From Haloarculaceae archaeon H-GB1-1 (GTDB taxonomy: Archaea > Halobacteriota > Halobacteria > Halobacteriales > Haloarculaceae): a stretch of 64,000 bases of DNA. The stretch is from assembly GCA_029688825.1 (NCBI GenBank), contig JARUKX010000009.1, positions 1 to 64,000 of the forward strand. The letters are read 5' to 3'. Under the pieces are notes generated by a model. That model was given only the letters and a program-made list of their open reading frames with translations. It did not search any database and was not told the DNA's origin. This document shows, in pieces, positions 34,201 through 42,618 of this stretch. The translations under genes and the position numbers were made by a program. How positions within the stretch are numbered: the stretch's first letter is position 1; the number at the start of each line of letters is the position of its first letter.

Positions 34201-34587
34201 ATGGACGTCGAAGCCTTCTTCGAGGAGATGCCGTTCGCCGACCTGCTCGGCGTCGAGGTGACGGCGGTCGAGGACGGCCACGCCGAGGGGCGAATCGAGA
34301 TGCGCGACGAGCTGTCCTGGAACGCCGACCGGATGATGGCCCACGGTGGCGTGACGTTCACCCTGGCGGACACCGTTGGCGGCGCGGCGCTCGTCTCACT
34401 GGTGGACCGACCGGTCCCTACCATCGACATGCGCATCGACTACCTCGACGCGGCGACGGGTGACGTGTACGCGGCCGCCGACGTGGTGAAGAACGGCGCA
34501 CAGGTCGGCGTGGTCGACGTGGACGTGACCGCCGAAGACGGGACGTTGCTGGCCGACGCCCGCGGAGTCTACAAGACCGGCGACTAG
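34201..34587 (+). CDS. PaaI-like hotdog thioesterase
   Basis: The 128-aa single hotdog domain has the active-site segment MMAHGGVTFTLADTVGGAAL (about 44-63), where HGG and the following Asp are typical of PaaI/YdiI acyl-CoA thioesterases. The end GVYKTG is also family-like. It acts on acyl-CoAs in the cytoplasm, releasing free acids. Its neighbours downstream include a luciferase-like oxidoreductase and an acyl-metabolism-looking set, so a catabolic helper role is plausible. Confidence 0.9.
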   Translation: MDVEAFFEEMPFADLLGVEVTAVEDGHAEGRIEMRDELSWNADRMMAHGGVTFTLADTVGGAALVSLVDRPVPTIDMRIDYLDAATGDVYAAADVVKNGAQVGVVDVDVTAEDGTLLADARGVYKTGD

Positions 34588-34601
34588 CCGGTGTCGCGCA
34601 C

Positions 34602-35603
34602 TCAGAACGCTGGAACGACCTCGTCGCCGAGGCGCTGCACGCACTCGATCATGGCGTCGGTGCCGATTCCGGGGTAGTACGTCCGGAAGATGAAGTGGAC
34701 GTCGTCGCCCAGCGCGTCGCGATACGCCTCCAGATCCGACGCGACCTCGGCTGGCGGCCCGAAGATGGCCTGCTCTTTCAGTTCCGTGCGACGGTCAGCG
34801 TCGAGTTCGTCGACGGGACCATCGCCGTACCACTCGGCGTAGCGCCGCTGAAGGTAGAAGTAGCCGTCCTGCATCGCGTTCCACGCCGACTCGCGGGAGT
34901 CGTCGACGAAGCCGTGCTGGATGCAGAGGATCTCGAACTCGCCGTCGAGACCCTCCTCGGCGCGGACGCGTTCGATGTCGGCGACGCGTTTCTCGATTCC
35001 GGAAATCGACAGCGACGAGAGGGCGATCCAGCCGTCGGCGATACGGGCCGCGCGCCGGACGGCTGGCTTCGCGGCTCCGCCGAGCAGGATGGGCGGGTCG
35101 CCTGCGGGCTTGGGCGTCACCGTCGCGTCGGGGGCGACGTCGTGGAACTCGGCGTCGTACTCCAGCGGTCCGGGAGACCACGCACCGCGGAGGACTCCCA
35201 CAGCGTCCTCGGTGCGTGCGGTCCGTTCGTCCTTCGGAACGCCGAAGTTGGCGAACTCGGCGTCCCGATAGCCGATGGACGCGCCGAGCGAGAACCGACC
35301 GCCCGAGAGCAGGTCGACCGTCGCCGCGTCCTCGGCGAGCCGAACGGGGTCGTACAGGGGAGCGAGCGCGATGCAGGTCCCAAGTCTGACGTCGTCGGTT
35401 GCGGCAGCGAGCGCGCCGAGCGAGGGCATCGTCCCCGGGAGATAGCCGTCGTCGGTGAAGTGGTGCTCGGAGACCCACGCGCTGGCCAGCCCCGCCTGGT
35501 CGATGGCGCGGCCGAGCGCGAGCAGTTCGTCGTAGATGGCGTCCATCGACCGCTCGTCGTCGGGCCGGCGCTGGCAGGTGAACAGACCCGTACCGATGTC
35601 CAT
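34602..35603 (-). CDS. Luciferase-like (LLM class) flavin/F420 oxidoreductase
   Basis: The 333-aa TIM-barrel protein has the LLM features WVSEHHFTDDGYLP (about 43-56), LGTCIALAPLYDPVRLAED, SGGRFSLGASIGYR, PPILLGGAAKPAVRRAARIADGW and an end segment for the flavin ring. Such enzymes use FMN or F420. Haloarchaea possess F420, so an F420-dependent reaction is possible. Start at the ATG 35601-35603, nine codons inside a longer frame. The substrate is not evident. It is convergent with the thioesterase and divergent from the epimerase. Confidence 0.9.
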   Translation of the reverse strand: MDIGTGLFTCQRRPDDERSMDAIYDELLALGRAIDQAGLASAWVSEHHFTDDGYLPGTMPSLGALAAATDDVRLGTCIALAPLYDPVRLAEDAATVDLLSGGRFSLGASIGYRDAEFANFGVPKDERTARTEDAVGVLRGAWSPGPLEYDAEFHDVAPDATVTPKPAGDPPILLGGAAKPAVRRAARIADGWIALSSLSISGIEKRVADIERVRAEEGLDGEFEILCIQHGFVDDSRESAWNAMQDGYFYLQRRYAEWYGDGPVDELDADRRTELKEQAIFGPPAEVASDLEAYRDALGDDVHFIFRTYYPGIGTDAMIECVQRLGDEVVPAF

Positions 35604-35689
35604 GGATTCGTGTTCGGACGCTGACGCCAAATACTGTTGGCCGGCCGTCGGCGCACAGTATTATCCTCCGGGCCGTGGTAGGAACGGAC

Positions 35690-36640
35690 ATGGCAACTGT
35701 CCTGGTCACCGGCGGGACCGGCTTCATCGGCTCCTACGTCGCGGCGGACCTCGAAGACGCGGGCCACGACGTCGTGGCGTTCGACCTCTCGACGGACAGG
35801 GAGCGACTGGAGACGCTCGGCGTCGGCGACGTCGAGGTCGTCCGCGGCGACGTCACCGACTCGACGGCCGTCGTCCGCGCGGTGAAGGAGACGGGCGCGA
35901 CACACGTCGTTCACCTCGCGGCCCTCCTGACCGACGGCGCGCGGGCGAACCCGCGGGCGGCGCTGGAGGTGAACGTCGAGGGCACCAACAACGTCTTCGA
36001 GGCTGCGCGGACGCTGGACGACCAGGTCGAGCGCGTCGCGTGGGCCTCCAGCGCTGCCGTCTACGCGCCGCCGGACGAGTACGACCTGCCCGTGACCGAA
36101 TCGGACCTGGTCTATCCGGACACCCTCTACGGCGCGACGAAGGAGTACAACGAACATCAGGCCCGCGTCTACGCCGAGGAGTACGGCGTCTCACACGTCG
36201 GCCTGCGCCCGACCGTCGCCTACGGCCCATACCGCGAGACAGGCGGCTCGGCGTTCCTCGTCGACCTGATAGAGAAGCCCGCACTCGGTGAGTCGTTCGC
36301 CGTCGAGTACGGTGACCAGCGCATCGACTGGCAGTACGTTCGGGACATCGCGCAGGCGTTCAGGAAGGCCGCCTTCGCCGACGAGAGCGCGCTCACCCAG
36401 CGGGTCTACAACGTCGCCGGCGAGACGACGACGATTCGCGAGGCCGCCGAGGTAGTCCAGCGGGTGGTCCCCGACGCTGACGTCACCGTGTCCGACGAGG
36501 GCGATCTCCCGTGGACGCAGGACCTCGACTGCACCGCGGCGCGCGATGACCTCGGGTACGTCCCCGAGTACGACCTCGAAGCGGGCGTTCGAGAGTACGT
36601 GTCCGTCCTCCGCGAGGACGCCGGGCTGGAGCCGGTCTGA
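35690..36640 (+). CDS. NAD-dependent epimerase/dehydratase (extended SDR)
   Basis: The 316-aa Rossmann protein has the NAD motif TGGTGFIG (7-14), the acidic AFDLS strand end that favours NAD, SSAAVY with the catalytic Ser, and YGATK (about 148-152) as the Tyr-x-x-x-Lys pair. RIDWQYVRDIAQAF is the usual C-terminal substrate-domain block. It resembles UDP-glucose 4-epimerase-like enzymes, but without glycosylation neighbours the substrate stays open. The ATG 35690 is preceded by AGTATTATCC at about 30 bases, fitting a leaderless start. Confidence 0.92.
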   Translation: MATVLVTGGTGFIGSYVAADLEDAGHDVVAFDLSTDRERLETLGVGDVEVVRGDVTDSTAVVRAVKETGATHVVHLAALLTDGARANPRAALEVNVEGTNNVFEAARTLDDQVERVAWASSAAVYAPPDEYDLPVTESDLVYPDTLYGATKEYNEHQARVYAEEYGVSHVGLRPTVAYGPYRETGGSAFLVDLIEKPALGESFAVEYGDQRIDWQYVRDIAQAFRKAAFADESALTQRVYNVAGETTTIREAAEVVQRVVPDADVTVSDEGDLPWTQDLDCTAARDDLGYVPEYDLEAGVREYVSVLREDAGLEPV

Positions 36641-36650
36641 AGACGCACCG

Positions 36651-37235
36651 TCACTTCGTCGTGGAGTACTCCTCGATCCACTCCTGGAGGGAGATACCCA
36701 TCGTCGCCTGTGTGATGGCGTTCGAGGACGCGATGTTCGCGCTCTTGACGAGTTCTGACTCCAGCGTCCGCTCGGGGACCTCGCCGATGACGTGTGGGAT
36801 CGCACGCTGAACGGCCAGGGGACACCCTACCTCGTGGGCGAGGGCGTACCCCGACAGCGAGTGCGGAATCGGCTCGGCCGCGTACTCGGGGTCGGGGTCG
36901 ACCAGGTCGTCACCGACGTGTGCGACGTACTCGTAGCACTTGCCCACGTCGTGGAGCAGTGCCACAGCGCGAATCACGTCGAGGTCGGGGTCGGATCCGT
37001 GGAAGTCCCGTGCTTCGCGCGCGCTCTCGACGGCGATGCGGGTCACGCCACGGACGTGCTCGACGTTGCTCACCTCCTGGATGTTCCAGGCGTAGGGAAC
37101 GTGGTAGACGTCGCGCCACCCGCCGCGGTCGAGCGCGAGTTTCCAGGCTTCGACGACCTTCCCGCGGAGTTCCTCGTCGCCGATGTCGTCGAGTTCCGGG
37201 AGCGCATCGCGCACCTGGGTCCCGTAGTCCGACAT
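36651..37235 (-). CDS. HD-domain phosphohydrolase
   Basis: The 194-aa protein has the HD-type metal pattern: an early His in EHVRGVTRIA, ALLHDVGKCYEY (the HD pair), a His in PHSLSGYALAHEVG, and an Asp/Glu region further on. HD proteins hydrolyse phosphate esters such as nucleotides. The ATG overlaps the stop of the tandem EthD gene by one base (TGATG), so the two are coupled; an earlier TTG is rejected. The specific substrate is unknown. Confidence 0.85.
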   Translation of the reverse strand: MSDYGTQVRDALPELDDIGDEELRGKVVEAWKLALDRGGWRDVYHVPYAWNIQEVSNVEHVRGVTRIAVESAREARDFHGSDPDLDVIRAVALLHDVGKCYEYVAHVGDDLVDPDPEYAAEPIPHSLSGYALAHEVGCPLAVQRAIPHVIGEVPERTLESELVKSANIASSNAITQATMGISLQEWIEEYSTTK

Positions 37236-37960
37236 CAAGTTCCTCCGGCCACGTCCGTCTGGACGGTCTCACGGCCGACGAAGCGTGGTCGGTCCGCGAC
37301 GGCGAGGAACTCGTCCACGTCCTCGCGAGCGGCACGCGATTTCGGGTCGTCCGGGTCGTAATCGCGGGCCGATTCGTGGCCGAGGGCTGCCCTGAGCGCG
37401 TCCAGATCCTCGAAGTAGAGTTCGGCGACGCCGTCGAACTCGGCGTTCTCGGGGTCGGTCGGCAGGACCGTCGCGTAGCGCACCACGCCGGGGATCTCGC
37501 GGGCGATGGGGACGTGCTCGTTCAGCCAGTGGTCGCGGAACTCCTCGTGGGTCAGCCCGTCCTTCCGGACGAGGAACGCCGAGTGCTTGTAGAGGCCCGT
37601 CGTGTCGGGGCCGGTCTCGTCCTTCCGGAGGACCTCCTCGCCGATGAGTCGGGGGCGCTCTTCGACGGCGAGGAAGTTGTCCACGTCCTCGCGGGCCTCC
37701 CTCGCCTTCCCCTTCTCGGGGTCGTAGTCGCGCGACCCCTCGCTCCCCAGCGCGTCGTGTAGTGCGTCGAGGTCCTCGAAGGAGAGTTCGGCGATACCGT
37801 CGAACTCGGACGCGTCGGGGTCGACTGGGAGCACCGTCGTGTACCGGACCACGCCCTCGATGTCGCGGGCGATCGGGGTGTGGTTCGTCTGCCAGTACGC
37901 GACGAACTCCTCGTGGGTCAGCCCGGCCTTGCGCACGAGCAACGCCACGTGCTTGAACAT
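37235..37960 (-). CDS. Tandem EthD-domain protein
   Basis: The 241-aa protein is a duplicated EthD dimer-type alpha-beta barrel. MFKHVALLVRKAGLTHEEF at the start returns as YKHSAFLVRKDGLTHEEF near residue 122, and GVVRYTTVLPVDP returns as GVVRYATVLPTDP. Each half ends with AREDVDNFL or AREDVDEFL. EthD proteins accompany monooxygenase or polyketide-type degradation systems and often lack a proven reaction. A TATA-like CCTATAGG is about 25-30 bases before the ATG (37960). It is coupled to the HD gene. Confidence 0.88.
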   Translation of the reverse strand: MFKHVALLVRKAGLTHEEFVAYWQTNHTPIARDIEGVVRYTTVLPVDPDASEFDGIAELSFEDLDALHDALGSEGSRDYDPEKGKAREAREDVDNFLAVEERPRLIGEEVLRKDETGPDTTGLYKHSAFLVRKDGLTHEEFRDHWLNEHVPIAREIPGVVRYATVLPTDPENAEFDGVAELYFEDLDALRAALGHESARDYDPDDPKSRAAREDVDEFLAVADRPRFVGRETVQTDVAGGT

Positions 37961-38119
37961 GGTATCATGTAACGCAGGGAGGCCCTATAGGTGTACGCCG
38001 CAGTGACCGTCGAGGGTACGGCCCGACGGCGGTCAAATTGCCGACAATGCGAGGGTAAACGAAGTACAGCGGGCGTCCCCGTCAGTACGTTCTTGTCGTT
38101 CGTCCTCGAATGTCGAACG

Positions 38120-39388
38120 ATGCACGAGCGTGACTTCATGGACGGCACCCGCGGCACCATGGCGGTCGACTGGGAGGAGCGGATCGACGTCCAGCGGCTG
38201 CGACGCGAACGGAAGGACCGCGCCCTCGAGCGGATGCGCGAGGCCGGCCTGGGAAGTATGCTCCTGCTGTCCGACCCCAACGTCAGGTACGTGACCGGTC
38301 TCGCGATGACCGGCGGGTCCGGTGCCGACCACTACACGCTGCTGACGGAGGAGGGCGAAGTCGTCCACTGGGACACCGCCGACCACGCCAGCAATCAGCG
38401 GTACAACTGTCCGTGGCTCACAGATATCCGCTACGCCTGTCCCGGCCTGGGCAACGTCCCCCGCGCCTCTGGCAGCGCGAGTGCGAGACGCTTCCTCCTC
38501 GAAACGATGGCCGACACCGTCCACGACGCGCTCGACGACCACGGCCTGGCGAACGAACCGATGGGCATCGACGTGGGCCACGCGGGTCTGCACGACGCGT
38601 TCACGGACCGCGGGGTCGACGTGCGACCCGACGAGTGTACCGCCGTCATGGAGGACGCCCGAAAGACGAAGACGCGCGACGAGATCGAGTGTCTGCGGCA
38701 GGTCGCCGCCATCTGCGAGGCCGGCTTCCAGGCCATCGTCGACGGGACGAAGCCGGGCCGCCGCGAGTCCGAGATCTGGGGCGACGCCGTCCGGGAGTGC
38801 TGGCGACACGGCGCGATGGTCCAGGGCGGCTATCTAACCTCCGGGCCGAACACCTGGCCGAAACACCAGGCCAACACGACAGACCGGACGATACGCCCCG
38901 GCGACCTCGTCTACGCCGACTTCTACAACATCGGCTACCTCGGCTATCGCTCGTGTTACTACCGAACCTTCTCGGTCGGGGCGCCGACCGACGCGCAGAA
39001 AGACGCCTACGAGACCGCCGTCGAGAACCTCTATGCCGTCCTCGACCGCATCGAGCCCGGCGTCACCACCGACGAGATAGCGCGGGCGTTCCCCGACATG
39101 GCCGGCGAACACGCCGACTACTACGACGCCGACGAGCACTGGCAGCTCACGACCAACCACTGGGCGCACGGCCTCGGCCTCCAGCTCTACGAGGTCCCGC
39201 TGATCTGGCGCGGCCTCTCGATGGACCATCCCATCGAGATCGAGGAGGGAATGACCATGGCCGTGGAGACACAGGAACCCGCAGACAGACAGGGCGTTCG
39301 CGTCGAGGAGATGGTCGTCGTTCGCGAGGACGGCGTCGAAGTGCTCAGTCAGTGGCCCGTCACGGAGATCACGGAGATCGAGTACTGA
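38120..39388 (+). CDS. M24-family (creatinase/prolidase-like) protein with altered metal site
   Basis: The 422-aa protein has the creatinase N-terminal domain and the C-terminal pita-bread fold. Of the usual ligand set, Asp267 (YADFYN), His350 (WAHGLGL), Glu383 (AVETQ) and Glu396 (VEEM) are present. The second Asp of the D...SDxTRTF motif is Cys279 (YRSCYYRTF), and the His before Glu in the HE dyad is Tyr357 (LYEVP). A dinuclear Mn/Co peptidase is therefore unlikely, and a creatinase-like, lyase-like or mononuclear activity is possible. Start ATG 38120 is chosen; Met7 and Met14 are alternatives. Confidence 0.85.
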   Translation: MHERDFMDGTRGTMAVDWEERIDVQRLRRERKDRALERMREAGLGSMLLLSDPNVRYVTGLAMTGGSGADHYTLLTEEGEVVHWDTADHASNQRYNCPWLTDIRYACPGLGNVPRASGSASARRFLLETMADTVHDALDDHGLANEPMGIDVGHAGLHDAFTDRGVDVRPDECTAVMEDARKTKTRDEIECLRQVAAICEAGFQAIVDGTKPGRRESEIWGDAVRECWRHGAMVQGGYLTSGPNTWPKHQANTTDRTIRPGDLVYADFYNIGYLGYRSCYYRTFSVGAPTDAQKDAYETAVENLYAVLDRIEPGVTTDEIARAFPDMAGEHADYYDADEHWQLTTNHWAHGLGLQLYEVPLIWRGLSMDHPIEIEEGMTMAVETQEPADRQGVRVEEMVVVREDGVEVLSQWPVTEITEIEY

Positions 39389-39402
39389 GCGGTCCCGTCC
39401 GC

Positions 39403-40104
39403 TCAGAGGTCGAGCATCTCCAGCACGCGCAGCACCCACTGGAGCACGTGGATGAAGACGCCCATCACGGCGACGTAGATACCGATGGCGTTCAACAGCG
39501 GGCTCGCGTAGGCGCTGGTCTTGACCGCCCAGATCTCGTAGGTCAGGTCGGTGACGAAGCCCAGGAAGAAGCACACGCCGGCGACGACCAGCAGCGAACT
39601 CGCGGCGAACGCGCCGATTGCACCGAGGACGATCCCGGTGATGAACAGGCCGCCGGAGTACAGCTGCCAGCGCTCGAACGAGTGGTCCGTTTTGAACACC
39701 ACGACGGTGATGACGGCGGTAATGAGCGCCGTGACGACGGTCGTGATGGCGAGCGCGGGAACCCGGAGCGACGAGGACGCGAACGCCAGCACCGTCGCGC
39801 CGAACAGGCCGTAGCCCAACTGCGTGAGCGTCACGCCCGCGCCGGCCAGCGGCATGCTGCCGTTCTCGACGCCGCGGCTCGCGAGCCAGTAGCCGCCACC
39901 GACGGTGAGCACGAACGTCCCGATGGCGAAGAAGAAGTTCGAGAACAGCACGCGGCCGAGCGCGACGGCCGGCGTGTACGACATGACCAGCATCAGGAGG
40001 ATGTTCGCGGCCACCAGCAGCGACGCGATACCGGTTATCTCCGTCAGGTTCGACGTCGCCGTCTGCGCGGGGCGCGCCTCGACGTAGTTCGGGTCGGCGG
40101 ACAT
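39403..40104 (-). CDS. Bax inhibitor-1-like membrane protein
   Basis: The 233-aa protein has seven hydrophobic segments after a short acidic N-terminus. The end of the chain with YEIWAVKTSAYASPLLNAIGIYVAVMGVF is in the style of the TMBIM/BI-1 family, where an acidic pair and the last helices form a pH-gated channel. It converges on the M24 gene (14-base gap). The family is widespread, and in prokaryotes YetJ-type members leak calcium; that is the only function I would infer, and only tentatively. Confidence 0.65.
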   Translation of the reverse strand: MSADPNYVEARPAQTATSNLTEITGIASLLVAANILLMLVMSYTPAVALGRVLFSNFFFAIGTFVLTVGGGYWLASRGVENGSMPLAGAGVTLTQLGYGLFGATVLAFASSSLRVPALAITTVVTALITAVITVVVFKTDHSFERWQLYSGGLFITGIVLGAIGAFAASSLLVVAGVCFFLGFVTDLTYEIWAVKTSAYASPLLNAIGIYVAVMGVFIHVLQWVLRVLEMLDL

Positions 40105-40201
40105 ATGCGTGACACATTTGGACCCATGACTCGTGTTAAAGCTGGTGAACTGAGAAACGACGACCCGCATGGGGCACGCGGTCGAATCACCGACCACGAG
40201 C

Positions 40202-41890
40202 TCATTCGTGCAGGCCGCCGACCGACTCGTAGAACGACGACGCCAGTTCGTCGGCCATCTCCTCGTCGGGGTCGATGCGAACGTCGAGGACCGTCGGCAC
40301 GTCGCTCGCCTTCGCGTCGGCGAGTGCCGGGCCGAGAGCGGTGGGGTCGTCGAGACGCTCGCCATCGCCACCCATCGCCGCCGCAGTCGCGACGAAGTCG
40401 GTGTCGTGGAACCGCGTGGTCGGAATCGCGTCGTCCATCTGCCGGACCATCCCGAGCGACGCGTCGTTCAGGACGACGAACGTCGGTGCGACGCCGTACT
40501 CGACCGCGGTCTCGACGGCGGTCAGCGTCATCGCGAAGCCGCCGTCGCCCGCGACTGCGATGGCGTCCTTGTCGGTGACGAGTTCGGCCGCGACGGCCGC
40601 GGGCGGTGCCCAGCCCATCCCGCCGACGCCGCCGCTCCCGACGTACGTGTCCGCCGCCGGAGTCTGGAGGTAGTACAGCAGCCAGAAGCGATTGTTCCCC
40701 GAGTCGGCGGTGACGACCGTCTCCTCGTCGACCACCGCCTCGATCTCGGCGACGGCACGCTGGGGTTTGATAGGCGTCGCGTCCGACTCGCAGGCCGGCG
40801 CGTGGAAGTCGTCACGCGCCTCGCTGGCGCGGTCGAGCGCCCAGTCGTTGCTCGCGCCGCCGGCGACGGAGAGCGCGGCCAGCGTCTCGGCGGCGTCGCC
40901 GACGAGTCCGACGTCCGCTGGGTAGACCCAGCCGACGTTCCGCGGGTCCACGTCGGCGTGGACGATGGTCTGCTCGTCGGGCCTGATGAAGGCCGGGGCC
41001 TGCCAGTTCGTGTCCATGGGGTTGAGCCGACAGCCGACGACGAGCAGGACGTCCGCCTCGCTCACGGCACGGTTCGCCCCCTCGTGACCGAACGAGCCGA
41101 CGACGCCCGCGGCCCGTTCGTGGGTCTCCGGAATCGCCGATTTGCCCAGGTATGAGGTGGTGACGACGCAGTCGTAGGCCGCTGCGGTCGCGAGCAGTTC
41201 CTCGGTCGCGTCGGCGACGCGAACGCCATTGCCCGCGAGGATGACGGGTCTCGCTGCACCCTCGAGCGCCTCCCGCGCGGCCGTCAGATCCTCCTGTGTC
41301 GGCCGACTCGTCTGGACCTCGACCTGCTCGGCGGCCGGATACAGCGGTGGCATCGGGTCGTCCGGAACGTCGTCGGTCGCCGCGTCGCCGTCGAGAACGA
41401 TAGCACAGGGGCCGGGTCGCCCGGCGACGGCGTGCTTGAACGCCAACTGGAGCGTCCGAACCGTCTCCGCGGGCGTCCGTGGCTCCCAGAACTCCTTCGT
41501 CACGCCGTCGAGAATCGAGGGGAGGTCCAGCCCGCCGTAGTCGCCACGAGCGGCCTGATACGGCGCGAGGGTGGCGTACTCGCCGCGCTCGGAGGCCTCG
41601 GTGACGACCACCATCGGCGTCGACCCGAGCCGTGCCTCCATCTGCCCGATGGCCCCGAGACTGCCGATCCAGGGCCCCTGCCCGAGCAAGACGCCAGGCC
41701 GGCCGGTCAGTCGCCCCGCGGCCTCGGCCATGACGCTCGCCTGTCGCTCGTCTCGGGGCCGAACCACGTCGATGGGCGAGTCCGCCAGCGCCTCGAACAC
41801 CTCGATGACCCGGCCACCCGGATAGCCGAACACCGTCTCGACGGCCAGCGCCTCCAGGTCGGCCACCAGCCGCTCGGCAGTCGTCGTCAT
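40202..41890 (-). CDS. Thiamine-diphosphate-dependent enzyme (acetolactate synthase/decarboxylase family)
   Basis: The 562-aa protein has the three-domain layout of ThDP enzymes. The N-terminal part has FGYPGGRVIEVF and the activating Glu in RPRDERQASVMAEAAG; the central domain follows; the C-terminal part has the ThDP-Mg motif from GDGGFAMT to FVVLND. It is not clearly IlvB, since GQG and similar signatures differ, and a benzoylformate- or oxalyl-CoA-decarboxylase-like role is as likely. It overlaps the EthD gene by 4 bases (ATG inside its stop), so EthD protein and enzyme are made together. Confidence 0.88.
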   Translation of the reverse strand: MTTTAERLVADLEALAVETVFGYPGGRVIEVFEALADSPIDVVRPRDERQASVMAEAAGRLTGRPGVLLGQGPWIGSLGAIGQMEARLGSTPMVVVTEASERGEYATLAPYQAARGDYGGLDLPSILDGVTKEFWEPRTPAETVRTLQLAFKHAVAGRPGPCAIVLDGDAATDDVPDDPMPPLYPAAEQVEVQTSRPTQEDLTAAREALEGAARPVILAGNGVRVADATEELLATAAAYDCVVTTSYLGKSAIPETHERAAGVVGSFGHEGANRAVSEADVLLVVGCRLNPMDTNWQAPAFIRPDEQTIVHADVDPRNVGWVYPADVGLVGDAAETLAALSVAGGASNDWALDRASEARDDFHAPACESDATPIKPQRAVAEIEAVVDEETVVTADSGNNRFWLLYYLQTPAADTYVGSGGVGGMGWAPPAAVAAELVTDKDAIAVAGDGGFAMTLTAVETAVEYGVAPTFVVLNDASLGMVRQMDDAIPTTRFHDTDFVATAAAMGGDGERLDDPTALGPALADAKASDVPTVLDVRIDPDEEMADELASSFYESVGGLHE

Positions 41891-42204
41891 CGGTCGACAC
41901 GTACCGTCTCGTCGACGACGAGCGTCTCGCCCGCCTCCTGGTCGAGAAATTCCGCGGCGTCCGCCTGGACACGCTGGCCGACCTCCGAGTCGAACGCCGC
42001 CTTCATCGCCGCGCTGTCCTCGAAGTACAGCTCCGCGATGGCGTCGTAGGCGGCGCGCGAGGCGTCTCTCGGAATCGACGTGACGTATCGCTCCAGGCCG
42101 GGAAGCTCGCTGGCGATGGGAGCGTGGGTCTCTTCGAGGTACCGCTCGAACTCGTCGTGCGGCATGGCCGCCTTGCGGACCAGGAGGTTCACCATCTTGA
42201 CCAT
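41887..42204 (-). CDS. EthD-domain protein
   Basis: The 105-aa single EthD domain opens MVKMVNLLVRKAAMPHDEFERY and has AELYFEDSAAM in the middle, closely resembling the halves of the tandem EthD protein 4 kb to the left. It is translationally coupled to the ThDP enzyme, and may form a dimer that shields or processes its substrate or product. The likely start is the ATG at 42202-42204. Confidence 0.85.
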   Translation of the reverse strand: MVKMVNLLVRKAAMPHDEFERYLEETHAPIASELPGLERYVTSIPRDASRAAYDAIAELYFEDSAAMKAAFDSEVGQRVQADAAEFLDQEAGETLVVDETVRVDR

Positions 42205-42299
42205 GCCACTTCATACCGCACGCCGGGGGAAGGGTCTACTGGTGGTCGGCACGCGCCTCCCAGCAATCCATGGCGGGAGGTGCCAGCTGCCACGGTCGG

Positions 42300-42578
42300 C
42301 TACCCGCCACTGACCGGCGGGAAGAGCGCGAGTTCGTCGTCGGCCGCGACCGGCGTCTCCAGGCCGTCACCCTCGGCGAACGGGTTCGTCCCGTTGTGGA
42401 GGAGCTGGATGTGGTCGTAGAGGTCGCCGTCCTCGTCGAGGACGTCGTCCTCCAGCGTCGGGTGGGCCGCGAGAAGCGCGTCCAGGGCGTCGCCGACGGT
42501 CGCGCCGTCCTCGACGTCTACGGTCACGTTCCTGTCGCCCACGGTCTCGGCGAGGTTGGCGAAGAGCTTCCACTGCAT
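42300..42578 (-). CDS. samp1: Small archaeal ubiquitin-like modifier SAMP1
   Basis: SAMP1 is a beta-grasp protein that is adenylated by UbaA and attached to lysines of target proteins, and may also serve in molybdopterin sulfur transfer. The 92-aa chain starts MQWKLFANLAETVGDR, has TVGDALDALLAAHP and GDLYDHIQLLHNG, and ends FPPVSGG. The diglycine at the C-terminus is essential for conjugation. The pattern agrees with the Haloferax SAMP1 sequence as I know it. It follows the repeat-protein gene by 40 bases on the same strand, which might link them transcriptionally. Confidence 0.93.
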   Translation of the reverse strand: MQWKLFANLAETVGDRNVTVDVEDGATVGDALDALLAAHPTLEDDVLDEDGDLYDHIQLLHNGTNPFAEGDGLETPVAADDELALFPPVSGG

Positions 42579-42618
42579 ACGCGAACGACCGGGTGCGCGA
42601 ACAAAGAGGGTTCCGCAC

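Noticed and set aside
38413-40578. 721-codon open frame covering M24 and BI-1-like genes
   Set aside because: Arg/His-rich shadow with no similarity; it crosses two real genes in opposite directions.
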